A stretch of DNA of 7,808 nt, from positions 1 through 7,808 of the forward strand of contig JAEWKG010000062.1 in the NCBI GenBank assembly GCA_023386135.1, read 5' to 3'. The translations under genes and the position numbers were made by a program. Origin of the DNA: Pseudomonadota bacterium (lineage in GTDB: Bacteria; Pseudomonadota; Alphaproteobacteria; Sphingomonadales; Sphingomonadaceae). A model generated the notes under the pieces. It was not told where the DNA came from. It searched no databases and saw only the letters and a program-made list of their open reading frames with translations. Below are positions 1-6,346 of the stretch, piece after piece; position 1 is the stretch's first letter, and each line of letters opens with the position of its first letter.

Positions 1-656
1 GCGGTCAGCGGCGGCGGCATCGCGATGTTGAGGTTCGCGAAGTACGGGTTGAAGTGCCCGCCCGGCGGGGTGGTGAAGTCCGGGAACTCCTGCTTCACCG
101 TCTTGCCGTCGACCTTGAAGGTGTCGAGGTTGCGGTAGCCGGTCAGCAGCGAGTGGACGTAGGCCGGCCCGTCGTGGCGCGCCTTGGTCATCAGCGAAAG
201 GTCGGGCGGCACGGCGTTGTTGTTCGCGGCGCGCGCGGCGGTCGCGTTCGGATACGGCGAGGGGAAGTAGTCGGTCGCCAGGCCCGGGCGGGTGGTCGCC
301 TCGCCGGTGTTGGGATCGATGCCAGGGACCTGGAAGCCCGCCGCGATCGCCTTCACTTCGGCGTCGGAGTAGCTCAGCTCCTTGAGGTCGCGGAAGGCGA
401 CGAACTTGAGGCTGTGGCAGGCCGAACAGACTTCCTTGTAGACCTGGAAACCGCGCTGGAGCTGCGCGACGTCCCAGCGGCCGAATGGGCCGTCGGACTT
501 CAGGTGCAGCTCGCGCGGGTGCAGGTGGAACTCGCTCTCGGCAGTGGCTTCCTTGAGGTAGCCCTGGCCGATCGCGGTCGCCGCGCCGGTGCCGAACGCC
601 CACAGGGCCATGACCGAGAAGAACAGGCCAACGAGAATTGCGATAAAGCGGATCAT
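1..656 (-). CDS. petC: Cytochrome c1 of the bc1 complex (partial, C-terminus beyond left edge)
   Basis: This is the c-type heme subunit of the cytochrome bc1 complex. It takes electrons from the Rieske centre and passes them to soluble or membrane cytochrome c on the periplasmic side. Reading from the ATG at 656, 218 codons are visible. Residues 1-28 form a hydrophobic leader ending in Ala-Thr-Ala, a possible signal peptidase site. The heme attachment motif CSACH lies at residues 77-81, preceded by the family-typical stretch PFGRWDVAQLQRGFQVYKEV. Met213, in the MPPPL motif at the very edge of the window, fits the axial heme ligand. The C-terminal membrane anchor is not in the window. The gene follows cytochrome b by 12 bases, with its ribosome binding site overlapping the cytochrome b stop, so it is the third gene of the pet operon. 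The N-terminus before the heme motif is somewhat longer than in Rhodobacter-type c1. Family assignment is very secure. Confidence 0.96.
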   Translation of the reverse strand, partial: MIRFIAILVGLFFSVMALWAFGTGAATAIGQGYLKEATAESEFHLHPRELHLKSDGPFGRWDVAQLQRGFQVYKEVCSACHSLKFVAFRDLKELSYSDAEVKAIAAGFQVPGIDPNTGEATTRPGLATDYFPSPYPNATAARAANNNAVPPDLSLMTKARHDGPAYVHSLLTGYRNLDTFKVDGKTVKQEFPDFTTPPGGHFNPYFANLNIAMPPPLT

Positions 657-665
657 CTTCGCTAT

Positions 666-670
666 TCCTT
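666..670 (-). promoter_or_regulatory. Shine-Dalgarno of cytochrome c1, overlapping the cytochrome b stop
   Basis: On the minus strand the sequence AAGGA lies 9 bases before the ATG at 656 and shares bases with the TAA stop of cytochrome b (669-671). This supports the chosen c1 start and suggests that translation of the two genes is coupled. Confidence 0.7.
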
Positions 671-1982
671 ACACGCCCGGCGTGGCGTTTTCGCCGAGCA
701 CCGCCGCCTTGTCCTCACCCAGCACCGCCTCGGTGATCGAGTACGGCAGCGGCTCGGGCCGCTCGACCATCGACACGATCGGCAGGATGACGAGGAAATG
801 GAGGAAGTAATACGCGGTCGCGATCTGGCTGATCATGACATAGGGCTCTTCGGCCGGGGCGCCGCCGCAGTAGAACAGCACCAGCATGTCGACGATCAGC
901 ACGTAGAAGAACTTGCGGAACAGCGGGCGGTAGTGGCCGCTGCGCACCGGGCCCTTGTCGAGCCAGGGCAGGAAGAACCACAGCAGGATCGCGCTGAACA
1001 TCGCCATCACGCCGAGCAGCTTGGCCGGAATGATCGAGATCGCGGTGAACGGAACGTGCAGGTCGACCGTGAAGGCGCGCAGGATCGCGTAGAACGGCCA
1101 GAAATACCATTCGGGAACGATATGCGCCGGGGTCGATAGCGGGTTCGCCTCGATGTAGTTGTCCGGGTGGCCGAGGTAGTTCGGCAGGAAGAACAGCATC
1201 AGGCAGTAGAGGACCAGGAACACGCCCAGCCCGAACCCGTCCTTCGCGGTGTAGTACGGGTGGAACGGGATGGTGTCGCTTTCCTTCTTCACTTCCACGC
1301 CGGTCGGGTTCGACGAGCCGGGGATGTGCAGCGCCCAGATGTGCAGGATCACCGCGCCGGCGATCACGAACGGCAGCAGGTAGTGCAGGCTGAAGAAGCG
1401 GTTGAGCGCCGCGTTGTCGGGCGCGTAGCCGCCGAGCAGCCAGATCTGGATCGGCTCGCCGACCACCGGGATCGCCCCGAACAGGCCGGTGATGACCTTG
1501 GCGCCCCAGAAGCTCATCTGCCCCCAGGGGAGCACGTAACCCATGAAGCCGGTCGCCATCATCAAGAGGAAGATGACCACGCCGATCAGCCACACCATTT
1601 CGCGCGGGGCCTTGTACGACGAGTAGAAGAAGCCGCGGAAGATGTGGAGGTAGATCACCGCGAAGAACGCCGACGCGCCGTTGGCGTGGGCATAGCGCAG
1701 CGCCCAGCCCCAGTTCACGTCGCGCATGATGTGCTCGACCGAACTGAACGCGACGCCGGCGTTAGCGGCGTAGTGCATGGCCAGCACGATGCCGGTGACC
1801 AGTTGCAGCACCAGGCAGAACCCGGCGAGGACGCCGAAATTCCACATGTAGTTGAGGTTGCGCGGGACCGGATAGCCGCCGCCGATCGCGTTATAGACCA
1901 GACGCGGAAGCGGTAGCTTCTCGTCGAGGTACCGCATCAGCGGGTTTACCGGTTCGTAGTGCTTGGCCCAGGGGAAGCTCAT
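669..1982 (-). CDS. petB: Cytochrome b of the bc1 complex
   Basis: This is the membrane core of complex III, which carries hemes bL and bH and both quinone sites (Qo and Qi). The 437-residue protein is a full-length single-chain cytochrome b, not split as in the b6f type. The four heme-ligand histidines are visible as two pairs with the canonical 14-residue spacing: His99 and His113 in helix B, His200 and His214 in helix D. The Qo-site signature PEWY is at residues 290-293. About eight hydrophobic helices can be traced, roughly at 48-70, 97-120, 128-153, 196-219, 250-268, 318-340, 357-375 and 388-405. The ATG start gives the usual N-terminus, with an amphipathic stretch before helix A. It lies 20 bases downstream of the Rieske gene and 12 bases upstream of cytochrome c1, as expected for petABC. 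Nothing is missing or truncated. Some genomes label this gene fbcH or cytB. Confidence 0.98.
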   Translation of the reverse strand: MSFPWAKHYEPVNPLMRYLDEKLPLPRLVYNAIGGGYPVPRNLNYMWNFGVLAGFCLVLQLVTGIVLAMHYAANAGVAFSSVEHIMRDVNWGWALRYAHANGASAFFAVIYLHIFRGFFYSSYKAPREMVWLIGVVIFLLMMATGFMGYVLPWGQMSFWGAKVITGLFGAIPVVGEPIQIWLLGGYAPDNAALNRFFSLHYLLPFVIAGAVILHIWALHIPGSSNPTGVEVKKESDTIPFHPYYTAKDGFGLGVFLVLYCLMLFFLPNYLGHPDNYIEANPLSTPAHIVPEWYFWPFYAILRAFTVDLHVPFTAISIIPAKLLGVMAMFSAILLWFFLPWLDKGPVRSGHYRPLFRKFFYVLIVDMLVLFYCGGAPAEEPYVMISQIATAYYFLHFLVILPIVSMVERPEPLPYSITEAVLGEDKAAVLGENATPGV

Positions 1983-2002
1983 CGTATTCGCTCTCTCTCG
2001 CC

Positions 2003-2587
2003 TCAGCCGACCTTGACGACGGTGTCGCTGGTGAACTCGTAGTCCGGAACCTCGAGGTTCTTCGGCGCGGGACCCTTACGGATGCGCGCGGCGGTGTCGT
2101 AGGCCGAGCCGTGGCAGGGGCAGAAGTAGCCGCCGAACGGCCCGCGGTTCTCGCCCTCGCCCGCGCCCAGCGGCACGCAGCCCAGGTGCGTGCACACGCC
2201 CATGGTGATGAGCATGTCCTCATGCCCTTCCTTGGTGCGTTCCTGCAGCGTCTGCGGATCGCGCAAGCTGCCGACATCGACCGCGTTGGCCTGCTGGATT
2301 TCGTGCGGGGTCAGGCGGCGCACGAACAGCGGCTGCTTGCGGAAGATCGCCTTGATCGCCATCCCCGGCGTCACCTTCGAGACGTCGATCTCGGTGCTGC
2401 TCTCGGCAAGCACGTCGGCGCTCGGGGCCATCTGGCTGATTAGCGGCAGGAGGACGGCGATGCCGCCCACGCCCGCCGCGCCGACCGCCGCGATGTTGAT
2501 GAAGTCGCGCCGCCGGACCCCGTCCCCGTCATGGGAATCCGAGACCGTAACGGCCCCCGGGATCGCGTCGCCAGTCGTGTCAGCCAT
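2003..2587 (-). CDS. petA: Ubiquinol-cytochrome c reductase iron-sulfur (Rieske) subunit
   Basis: This is the 2Fe-2S subunit of the bc1 complex. It accepts the first electron from ubiquinol at the Qo site and hands it to cytochrome c1. The 194-residue protein has the two cluster-binding boxes CTHLGC (residues 132-137) and CPCHGS (156-161), which supply two Cys and two His ligands plus the disulfide pair. Residues 25-29 (RRRDF) followed by a small-residue hydrophobic helix at about 30-52 form a Tat-type signal anchor. This is expected, because bacterial Rieske proteins are exported folded and keep the helix as a membrane anchor. The ATG at 2587 is supported by the AGG-rich element AGGCAGG at 2596-2602, 8 bases upstream. 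It is the first gene of the pet operon. The 204-base gap on its 5' side probably contains the operon promoter. Confidence 0.97.
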   Translation of the reverse strand: MADTTGDAIPGAVTVSDSHDGDGVRRRDFINIAAVGAAGVGGIAVLLPLISQMAPSADVLAESSTEIDVSKVTPGMAIKAIFRKQPLFVRRLTPHEIQQANAVDVGSLRDPQTLQERTKEGHEDMLITMGVCTHLGCVPLGAGEGENRGPFGGYFCPCHGSAYDTAARIRKGPAPKNLEVPDYEFTSDTVVKVG

Positions 2588-2595
2588 CAGCCGTG

Positions 2596-2602
2596 CCTGC
2601 CT
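2596..2602 (-). promoter_or_regulatory. Shine-Dalgarno of the Rieske gene
   Basis: The minus-strand element AGGCAGG ends 8 bases before the ATG at 2587. It supports this start over any internal methionine. Confidence 0.55.
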
Positions 2603-2616
2603 TTACCGTCTTCGCG

Positions 2617-2629
2617 GGTGGAACCCACC
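2617..2629 (-). other. Small hairpin in the pet leader
   Basis: The minus strand reads GGTGG GTT CCACC, a perfect 5-base-pair stem with a 3-base loop. It lies about 30 nt upstream of the Rieske start codon and just upstream of its ribosome binding site. It could fold in the leader RNA, but a stem this short is common by chance in GC-rich DNA. It has no U-tract, so it is not an intrinsic terminator. Confidence 0.3.
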
Positions 2630-2745
2630 GAGCGGCGGGCCACTGAAAAATTGTCACCGATACCAGCGAGAAACGAAGCGTCGGCCCCTGTCTTCCGCGG
2701 TTCACTCGCCCATCCCGAAGGGGTGGACGGTGCCGGTTTGCGGCG

Positions 2746-2774
2746 CGCATATACGCAAGTCGCGGGGTTGCCAA
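2746..2774 (-). promoter_or_regulatory. Candidate promoter of the pet operon
   Basis: On the minus strand a -35-like TTGGCA (2769-2774) is followed by the AT-rich patch TATATGCG. The -10 could be TATGCG (2746-2751, 17-base spacer) or TATATG (2748-2753, 15-base spacer). This is the best sigma70-like pair in the gap between pgeF and the Rieske gene, and it would give a leader of about 150 nt. The match is only moderate, and no transcript data are visible. Confidence 0.4.
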
Positions 2775-2791
2775 CCGCCATTGTGGCCGTT
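2773..2791. repeat. Imperfect 19-bp dyad between pgeF stop and pet promoter
   Basis: The plus strand reads AACCGCCATTGTGGCCGTT. The outer AAC/GTT and inner GCCA/TGGC arms match, with one mismatched pair between them. The dyad begins immediately after the pgeF stop codon and overlaps the candidate -35 box by two bases. It could be a weak stem-loop at the end of the pepN-pgeF transcript or an operator for the pet operon. No T-run follows on the minus strand, so it is not a classic intrinsic terminator. Confidence 0.3.
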
Positions 2792-3553
2792 TCATGAACC
2801 GCCTGTCGGCAGCCCGATGAGCGCGAGGTGGCGCCCGTAAGTCGCCTCGCCGCGATGGGTCGCACGGCGGAACGAGTAGAACCGCGCCGGGTCGGAGTAA
2901 GTGTCGTCGCCGAGCACGTCGATGGTGCCGACGCCCGCCTCGGCCAGCCGCGCCGCGACGTAGCCGGGAAGATCGAACTGCCAGTGGCCGGGGGCCCCCG
3001 CCGCGAAGAGACGCGCGTCCCCGGGCGCGAACTGGGCGCGGAAGTCATCGGTCACCTCGTAGCTCGGCTGGGCGATGCACGGGCCGACCGCGGCGGCGAT
3101 CCGTTCGGGCCGGGCACCGAGCGCCTCCATTGCCTCCACCGTTGCCGCCAGCACCCCGCCATGCGCCCCGCGCCAGCCGGCGTGCGCGGCGCCGATCACG
3201 CCGGCTTCGCGGTCGGCGAACAGCACCGGTGCGCAGTCGGCGGTGAGGATGCCGAGCAGCAGCCCCGGCCGGTCGGTCACCATCGCATCGGCGCGCGGGC
3301 GCGCGTCGTCGGGCCACGGCTCGCTCACCGTCTCCACGCGCGGCGAGTGGACCTGGTACACGCTCACCAGCCGCGCTCCGGGCAGGACCGCCTCGGCGGC
3401 GCGGCGGCGGTTCTCGGTGACCGAGGCGGGATCGTCGTCGGCACCGAACCCGCAATTGAGCCCATCGACCGCGCCGTGGGAGACACCGCCGGCGCGGGTC
3501 ATGAACCCGTGTGGGACCTGCCCCAGCGCGCCCGATCGCAGCGCCTCAACCAA
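2792..3553 (-). CDS. pgeF: PgeF/YfiH family protein (peptidoglycan editing factor; purine nucleoside phosphorylase-like)
   Basis: This is a member of the YfiH/LACC1 family (older name multicopper polyphenol oxidase or laccase domain). Characterised members phosphorolyse or deaminate purine nucleosides, and the E. coli protein is linked to removal of miscoupled amino acids from peptidoglycan precursors. The metal-site residues are present: His69 in YQVHSP, Cys107 in TADCAPV and His124 in AAHAGWRG. Further family marks are PHGFMTR near the N-terminus, VGPCIAQPSYEV at about 156-167 and a late FYSFRR (225-230). At 253 residues it has the normal length. The start is TTG at 3553. The frame has a stop at 3563-3565 just upstream, and the first ATG (residue 18) would delete the conserved PHGF start of the domain. 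The gene overlaps the pepN stop by 8 bases, so translation is probably coupled to pepN. The exact physiological substrate cannot be read from the sequence. Confidence 0.93.
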   Translation of the reverse strand: MVEALRSGALGQVPHGFMTRAGGVSHGAVDGLNCGFGADDDPASVTENRRRAAEAVLPGARLVSVYQVHSPRVETVSEPWPDDARPRADAMVTDRPGLLLGILTADCAPVLFADREAGVIGAAHAGWRGAHGGVLAATVEAMEALGARPERIAAAVGPCIAQPSYEVTDDFRAQFAPGDARLFAAGAPGHWQFDLPGYVAARLAEAGVGTIDVLGDDTYSDPARFYSFRRATHRGEATYGRHLALIGLPTGGS

Positions 3554-6197
3554 GGCTGCGCGTCACCTGCTCGAAGGTGTCGCGCGACAGGCCGGGCTGC
3601 GCCGCGATCCGTTCGAGCTGCCCGCGCATCAGCGCGGCGCGCTTGGGTTCGAGCTTGCGCCACCGCCCGAGCGGGGTGACGAAGCGCGCCGCGGTGGAAG
3701 CGTTGATCGGGTCGAGGGCGAGGATCAGGTCGGCGATCATCCGGTAGCCTTCGCCGCTCTCCGCATGGAACGCGTGCGGGTTGCCGGCGAACGCCATGTA
3801 CAGGCTGCGCACCCGGTTGGGGTTCAGAAGCGTGAAATCGCGGTGCTTGGCGAGCGCCTTCACATGCTCGATCGCCTGCGGGTGCAACGAGCTTGCTTGC
3901 AGGCTGAACCACTTGTCGATCACCAACGCGTCGCCTTCGAAGCGGTTGTAGAAGTCGATCAGCTTGTGGGTGCGCTGCGGGCCTTGCAGGCCGGTGAGGA
4001 CCATCAGCGCCGACTGGCGGTCGGTCATCGTTTCGGCCGCATCGTACTGCGCGGCGGCCATCTCGGCGGCGCGCTCCGGGTTGCCGGCGGCGAGATATAC
4101 CAGCGCCTGGCCCTTGACCTTGCGCGCACCCCGCGCGGCGGGGTCCATGCCCTGCGATTGCCCACTGGCGCGCTGGTGCAGCGCGGTCAGATCGCCCTCG
4201 AGCGAACGGCCGAGCCACGCCTTCAGTGCCTCGCGCTCGGCGTGGATCGCTCCGGGGTCGGCGACCAGCAGCTGTTCGGCAAGGTAAGTCTCGCCCGGCA
4301 GCATCATCAGCTCGCCGCGCATCGCATCCTCGAGCGCCTCGTCCGTGACGATCGCGCGCAAGGCTTCGCCGATCGAGCGCCGCGCTGCTTCGCGGTTGGC
4401 ATCGGACAGCCCGCCGCCGACCGCGCTGACGAGGTGGCCGACGACCAGCTCCTGCATCGCCTCGTAGCGGGCAAAGGCGTCGTCGTCGTGCCGGGCGAGG
4501 AACACCAGGTCCTCCGGCTCGATCGCCCGCTCGATCGCGACCGGCGCGGAGAAGCCGCGATTGATCGACAGCACCGGCCTGTCCGCGAAGCCATCGAACC
4601 GCAGCGTCCGCTCGGCATCATCGAGCACGACCAGCTCCTCGCCGCGGTGTTTGCCCGTGGCGCGGTCGAACAGCGCGAGGCGCAAGGGTATCGGCATCGG
4701 CGCCTTGTCGGGCTGGCCGGGAGTCGGCGGGACGGTCTGGCGGAGGGTGAGCGTGGCGGTGTCGCCGGCATGCTCCAGCGTTGCCTCGACCTTGGGCGTG
4801 CCCGCCTGCTCGTACCAGCGGCGGAACTGCTTGAGGTCGAGCCCGGCGCCGTCCTCGATCGCGCTGACGAAGTCATCGCAGGTGGCGGCCTCGCCGTCGT
4901 GGCGGTCGAAGTAAAGGTCGGTGCCCTGCCGGAACCGCGCCTCGCCGGCCATCGTGCGCATCATGCGGATGACCTCGGCCCCCTTGTTGTAGATCGTCGG
5001 GGTGTAGAAATTGCCGATCTCGCGGAAGCTATCCGGACGGATCGGGTGCGCGAGCGGGCCCGAATCCTCGGGGAACTGCACGCTCCTGAGCAATCGAACA
5101 TCCTCGATCCGCTTGACCGCTTCGCCGCGCATGTCCTGGCTGAACAACTGGTCGCGCAGAACGGTGAAGCCTTCCTTCAACGAGAGCTGGAACCAGTCGC
5201 GGCAGGTCACCCGGTTGCCCGACCAGTTGTGGAAGTATTCGTGGGCGATCACGCCCTCGATGCCGTCGTAATCGCCGTCGGTCGCGGTCTCGGCATCGGC
5301 AAGGACGTACTTGGTGTTGAAGACGTTGAGCCCCTTGTTCTCCATCGCCCCCATGTTGAAGTCGCCCACCGCGACGATGTTGAACTGGTCGAGATCGTAT
5401 TCGCGGCCGAACACCTCCTCGTCCCACTTCATGCTCTTGATCAGCGATTCCATCGCGTGGCCGGTGCGCTCGAGGTCTTCCTTGCGTACCCAGATGGCGA
5501 GATCGACCGCGCGGCCGTTCATGGTGGTGAAGGTGTCGCGCCGGGCGATGAGATCGCCGGCGACCAGCGCGAACAGGTACGAGGGCTTGGGCCAGGGATC
5601 GTGCCACTCCGCCCAGTGGCCGCGCTCGTCCTCGCCCTGCCCGACCGGGTTGCCGTTCGACAGCAGCATCGGGAACGCCTGCCGGTCACCCCGCATGCGC
5701 ACGGTGTAGGTGCTGAGCACGTCGGGCCGGTCGGGGAAGAAGGTGATGCGGCGGAAGCCTTCCGCCTCGCACTGCGTGCACAGCATCCCGTTCGAGGCAT
5801 AGAGCCCCATCAGCTGCGAGTTCGCCGCCGGCTCGATCTCGGTGACGATGCGGAGCTCGTGCGCTTCGCCCGAAAGCGGCACGACGAGCTCGCTGCCCTC
5901 CATTCGCCAGCTATTCGCCGCCTGGCCGTCGACCGCCACTTCCAGCGCGGTGAGGCCGTCGCCGTTGAGGCGGATCTCGCTCGATCCCTCGGCCGCCGGA
6001 TTGCGCGCGACCTTCAGCGTCGAGACCACCCGGGTCTTCTCCAGCCCGAGATCGAAGTCGAGGTGCGTTTCGGGCACCAGCCAAGGATAAGGCTTGTAAT
6101 CCTTGCGGTGGATCAGCGGCGGCTGGGTGGGCTCGGGAGCGGCATCGGCCATCTCGGGGTTGCCGTCGAGGGTCGAAGGGGTGCGGGCGATATCCAT
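3546..6197 (-). CDS. pepN: Aminopeptidase N (M1 family zinc metallopeptidase)
   Basis: This cytoplasmic broad-specificity enzyme removes N-terminal residues from peptides in the final steps of protein turnover. From the ATG at 6197 the protein has 883 residues, close to E. coli PepN. The exopeptidase motif GAMEN is at 283-287 and the zinc motif HEYFH at 319-323. The third zinc ligand Glu342 lies 19 residues after the second His (HEXXH-x18-E). The catalytic Tyr403 in TIYNKG sits 84 residues after the first zinc His, the same spacing as in E. coli PepN. The C-terminal helical part ends with the typical FTLLNPNRVRSLYMAF region. The frame stays open upstream to 6563, but that stretch is low-complexity, antisense to the divergent protease gene and unlike PepN. 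The ATG at 6197 has a good ribosome binding site; the later ATG at 6152 does not. No signal peptide is seen. The gene overlaps pgeF downstream. Confidence 0.97.
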   Translation of the reverse strand: MDIARTPSTLDGNPEMADAAPEPTQPPLIHRKDYKPYPWLVPETHLDFDLGLEKTRVVSTLKVARNPAAEGSSEIRLNGDGLTALEVAVDGQAANSWRMEGSELVVPLSGEAHELRIVTEIEPAANSQLMGLYASNGMLCTQCEAEGFRRITFFPDRPDVLSTYTVRMRGDRQAFPMLLSNGNPVGQGEDERGHWAEWHDPWPKPSYLFALVAGDLIARRDTFTTMNGRAVDLAIWVRKEDLERTGHAMESLIKSMKWDEEVFGREYDLDQFNIVAVGDFNMGAMENKGLNVFNTKYVLADAETATDGDYDGIEGVIAHEYFHNWSGNRVTCRDWFQLSLKEGFTVLRDQLFSQDMRGEAVKRIEDVRLLRSVQFPEDSGPLAHPIRPDSFREIGNFYTPTIYNKGAEVIRMMRTMAGEARFRQGTDLYFDRHDGEAATCDDFVSAIEDGAGLDLKQFRRWYEQAGTPKVEATLEHAGDTATLTLRQTVPPTPGQPDKAPMPIPLRLALFDRATGKHRGEELVVLDDAERTLRFDGFADRPVLSINRGFSAPVAIERAIEPEDLVFLARHDDDAFARYEAMQELVVGHLVSAVGGGLSDANREAARRSIGEALRAIVTDEALEDAMRGELMMLPGETYLAEQLLVADPGAIHAEREALKAWLGRSLEGDLTALHQRASGQSQGMDPAARGARKVKGQALVYLAAGNPERAAEMAAAQYDAAETMTDRQSALMVLTGLQGPQRTHKLIDFYNRFEGDALVIDKWFSLQASSLHPQAIEHVKALAKHRDFTLLNPNRVRSLYMAFAGNPHAFHAESGEGYRMIADLILALDPINASTAARFVTPLGRWRKLEPKRAALMRGQLERIAAQPGLSRDTFEQVTRSLG
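3563..3568 (-). promoter_or_regulatory. Shine-Dalgarno supporting the TTG start of pgeF
   Basis: The minus strand has AGGTGA 9 bases upstream of the TTG at 3553, inside the last codons of pepN. It is the main evidence that the rare TTG start is real. Confidence 0.6.
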
Positions 6198-6205
6198 GCC
6201 GCCCG

Positions 6206-6210
6206 CCTTT
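6206..6210 (-). promoter_or_regulatory. Shine-Dalgarno of pepN
   Basis: The minus-strand AAAGG lies 8 bases before the ATG at 6197. The in-frame ATG at 6152 has no comparable element, so this site decides the start. Confidence 0.6.
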
Positions 6211-6287
6211 GCACCGCATGCGCGCAGCGTCCAGCGGCAAGCCCACCGTTCGTCGGCCACACGCGTGCGCCCGTCGAGCGGCGCCGC

Positions 6288-6316
6288 GGTGTGCTTGACA
6301 GCGCGATTCGCACACC
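6288..6316. repeat. Inverted repeat in the pepN/M48 divergent intergenic region
   Basis: Perfect 7-base arms GGTGTGC (6288-6294) and GCACACC (6310-6316) flank a 15-base centre that begins with the exact hexamer TTGACA. The position between two divergent genes fits a shared operator. However, a 7-base dyad with a free spacer is not rare in a stretch of this size. Confidence 0.35.
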
Positions 6317-6323
6317 CGAGGAT
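6295..6323 (+). promoter_or_regulatory. Candidate promoter of the M48 protease gene
   Basis: An exact -35 consensus TTGACA occupies 6295-6300. With a 17-base spacer the -10 would be GAGGAT at 6318-6323, a weak match. Transcription would then start around 6330 and give a very short leader before the ATG at 6347. The rest of the 149-base divergent region shows no better pair for either direction, and I could not place a convincing pepN promoter. Confidence 0.4.
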
Positions 6324-6333
6324 TCGCCGCGGG

Positions 6334-6338
6334 GGGGA
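6334..6338 (+). promoter_or_regulatory. Shine-Dalgarno of the M48 protease gene
   Basis: A run of seven G followed by AAA (6331-6340) contains GGGGA, 8 bases before the ATG at 6347. An out-of-frame ATG at 6340 would encode only five codons and lies too close to the SD, so 6347 is preferred. Confidence 0.55.
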
Positions 6339-6346
6339 AATGCCTG

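Noticed and set aside
54..1139. A 361-residue plus-strand frame across the pet genes
   Set aside because: It is antisense to cytochrome c1 and cytochrome b, has low-complexity Arg/Glu/Val composition and lacks any domain. It is a shadow frame.
2710..2726. Possible intrinsic terminator for pepN-pgeF (CCATCCC-GAA-GGGGTGG)
   Set aside because: On the transcribed minus strand the stem has a C-A mismatch and no U-tract follows, so it does not meet terminator criteria.
6215..6267. Short palindromes CGCATGCG (6215-6222) and CACGCGTG (6260-6267)
   Set aside because: Eight-base palindromes made of CG-rich words are common in this base composition and do not pair with any promoter element.
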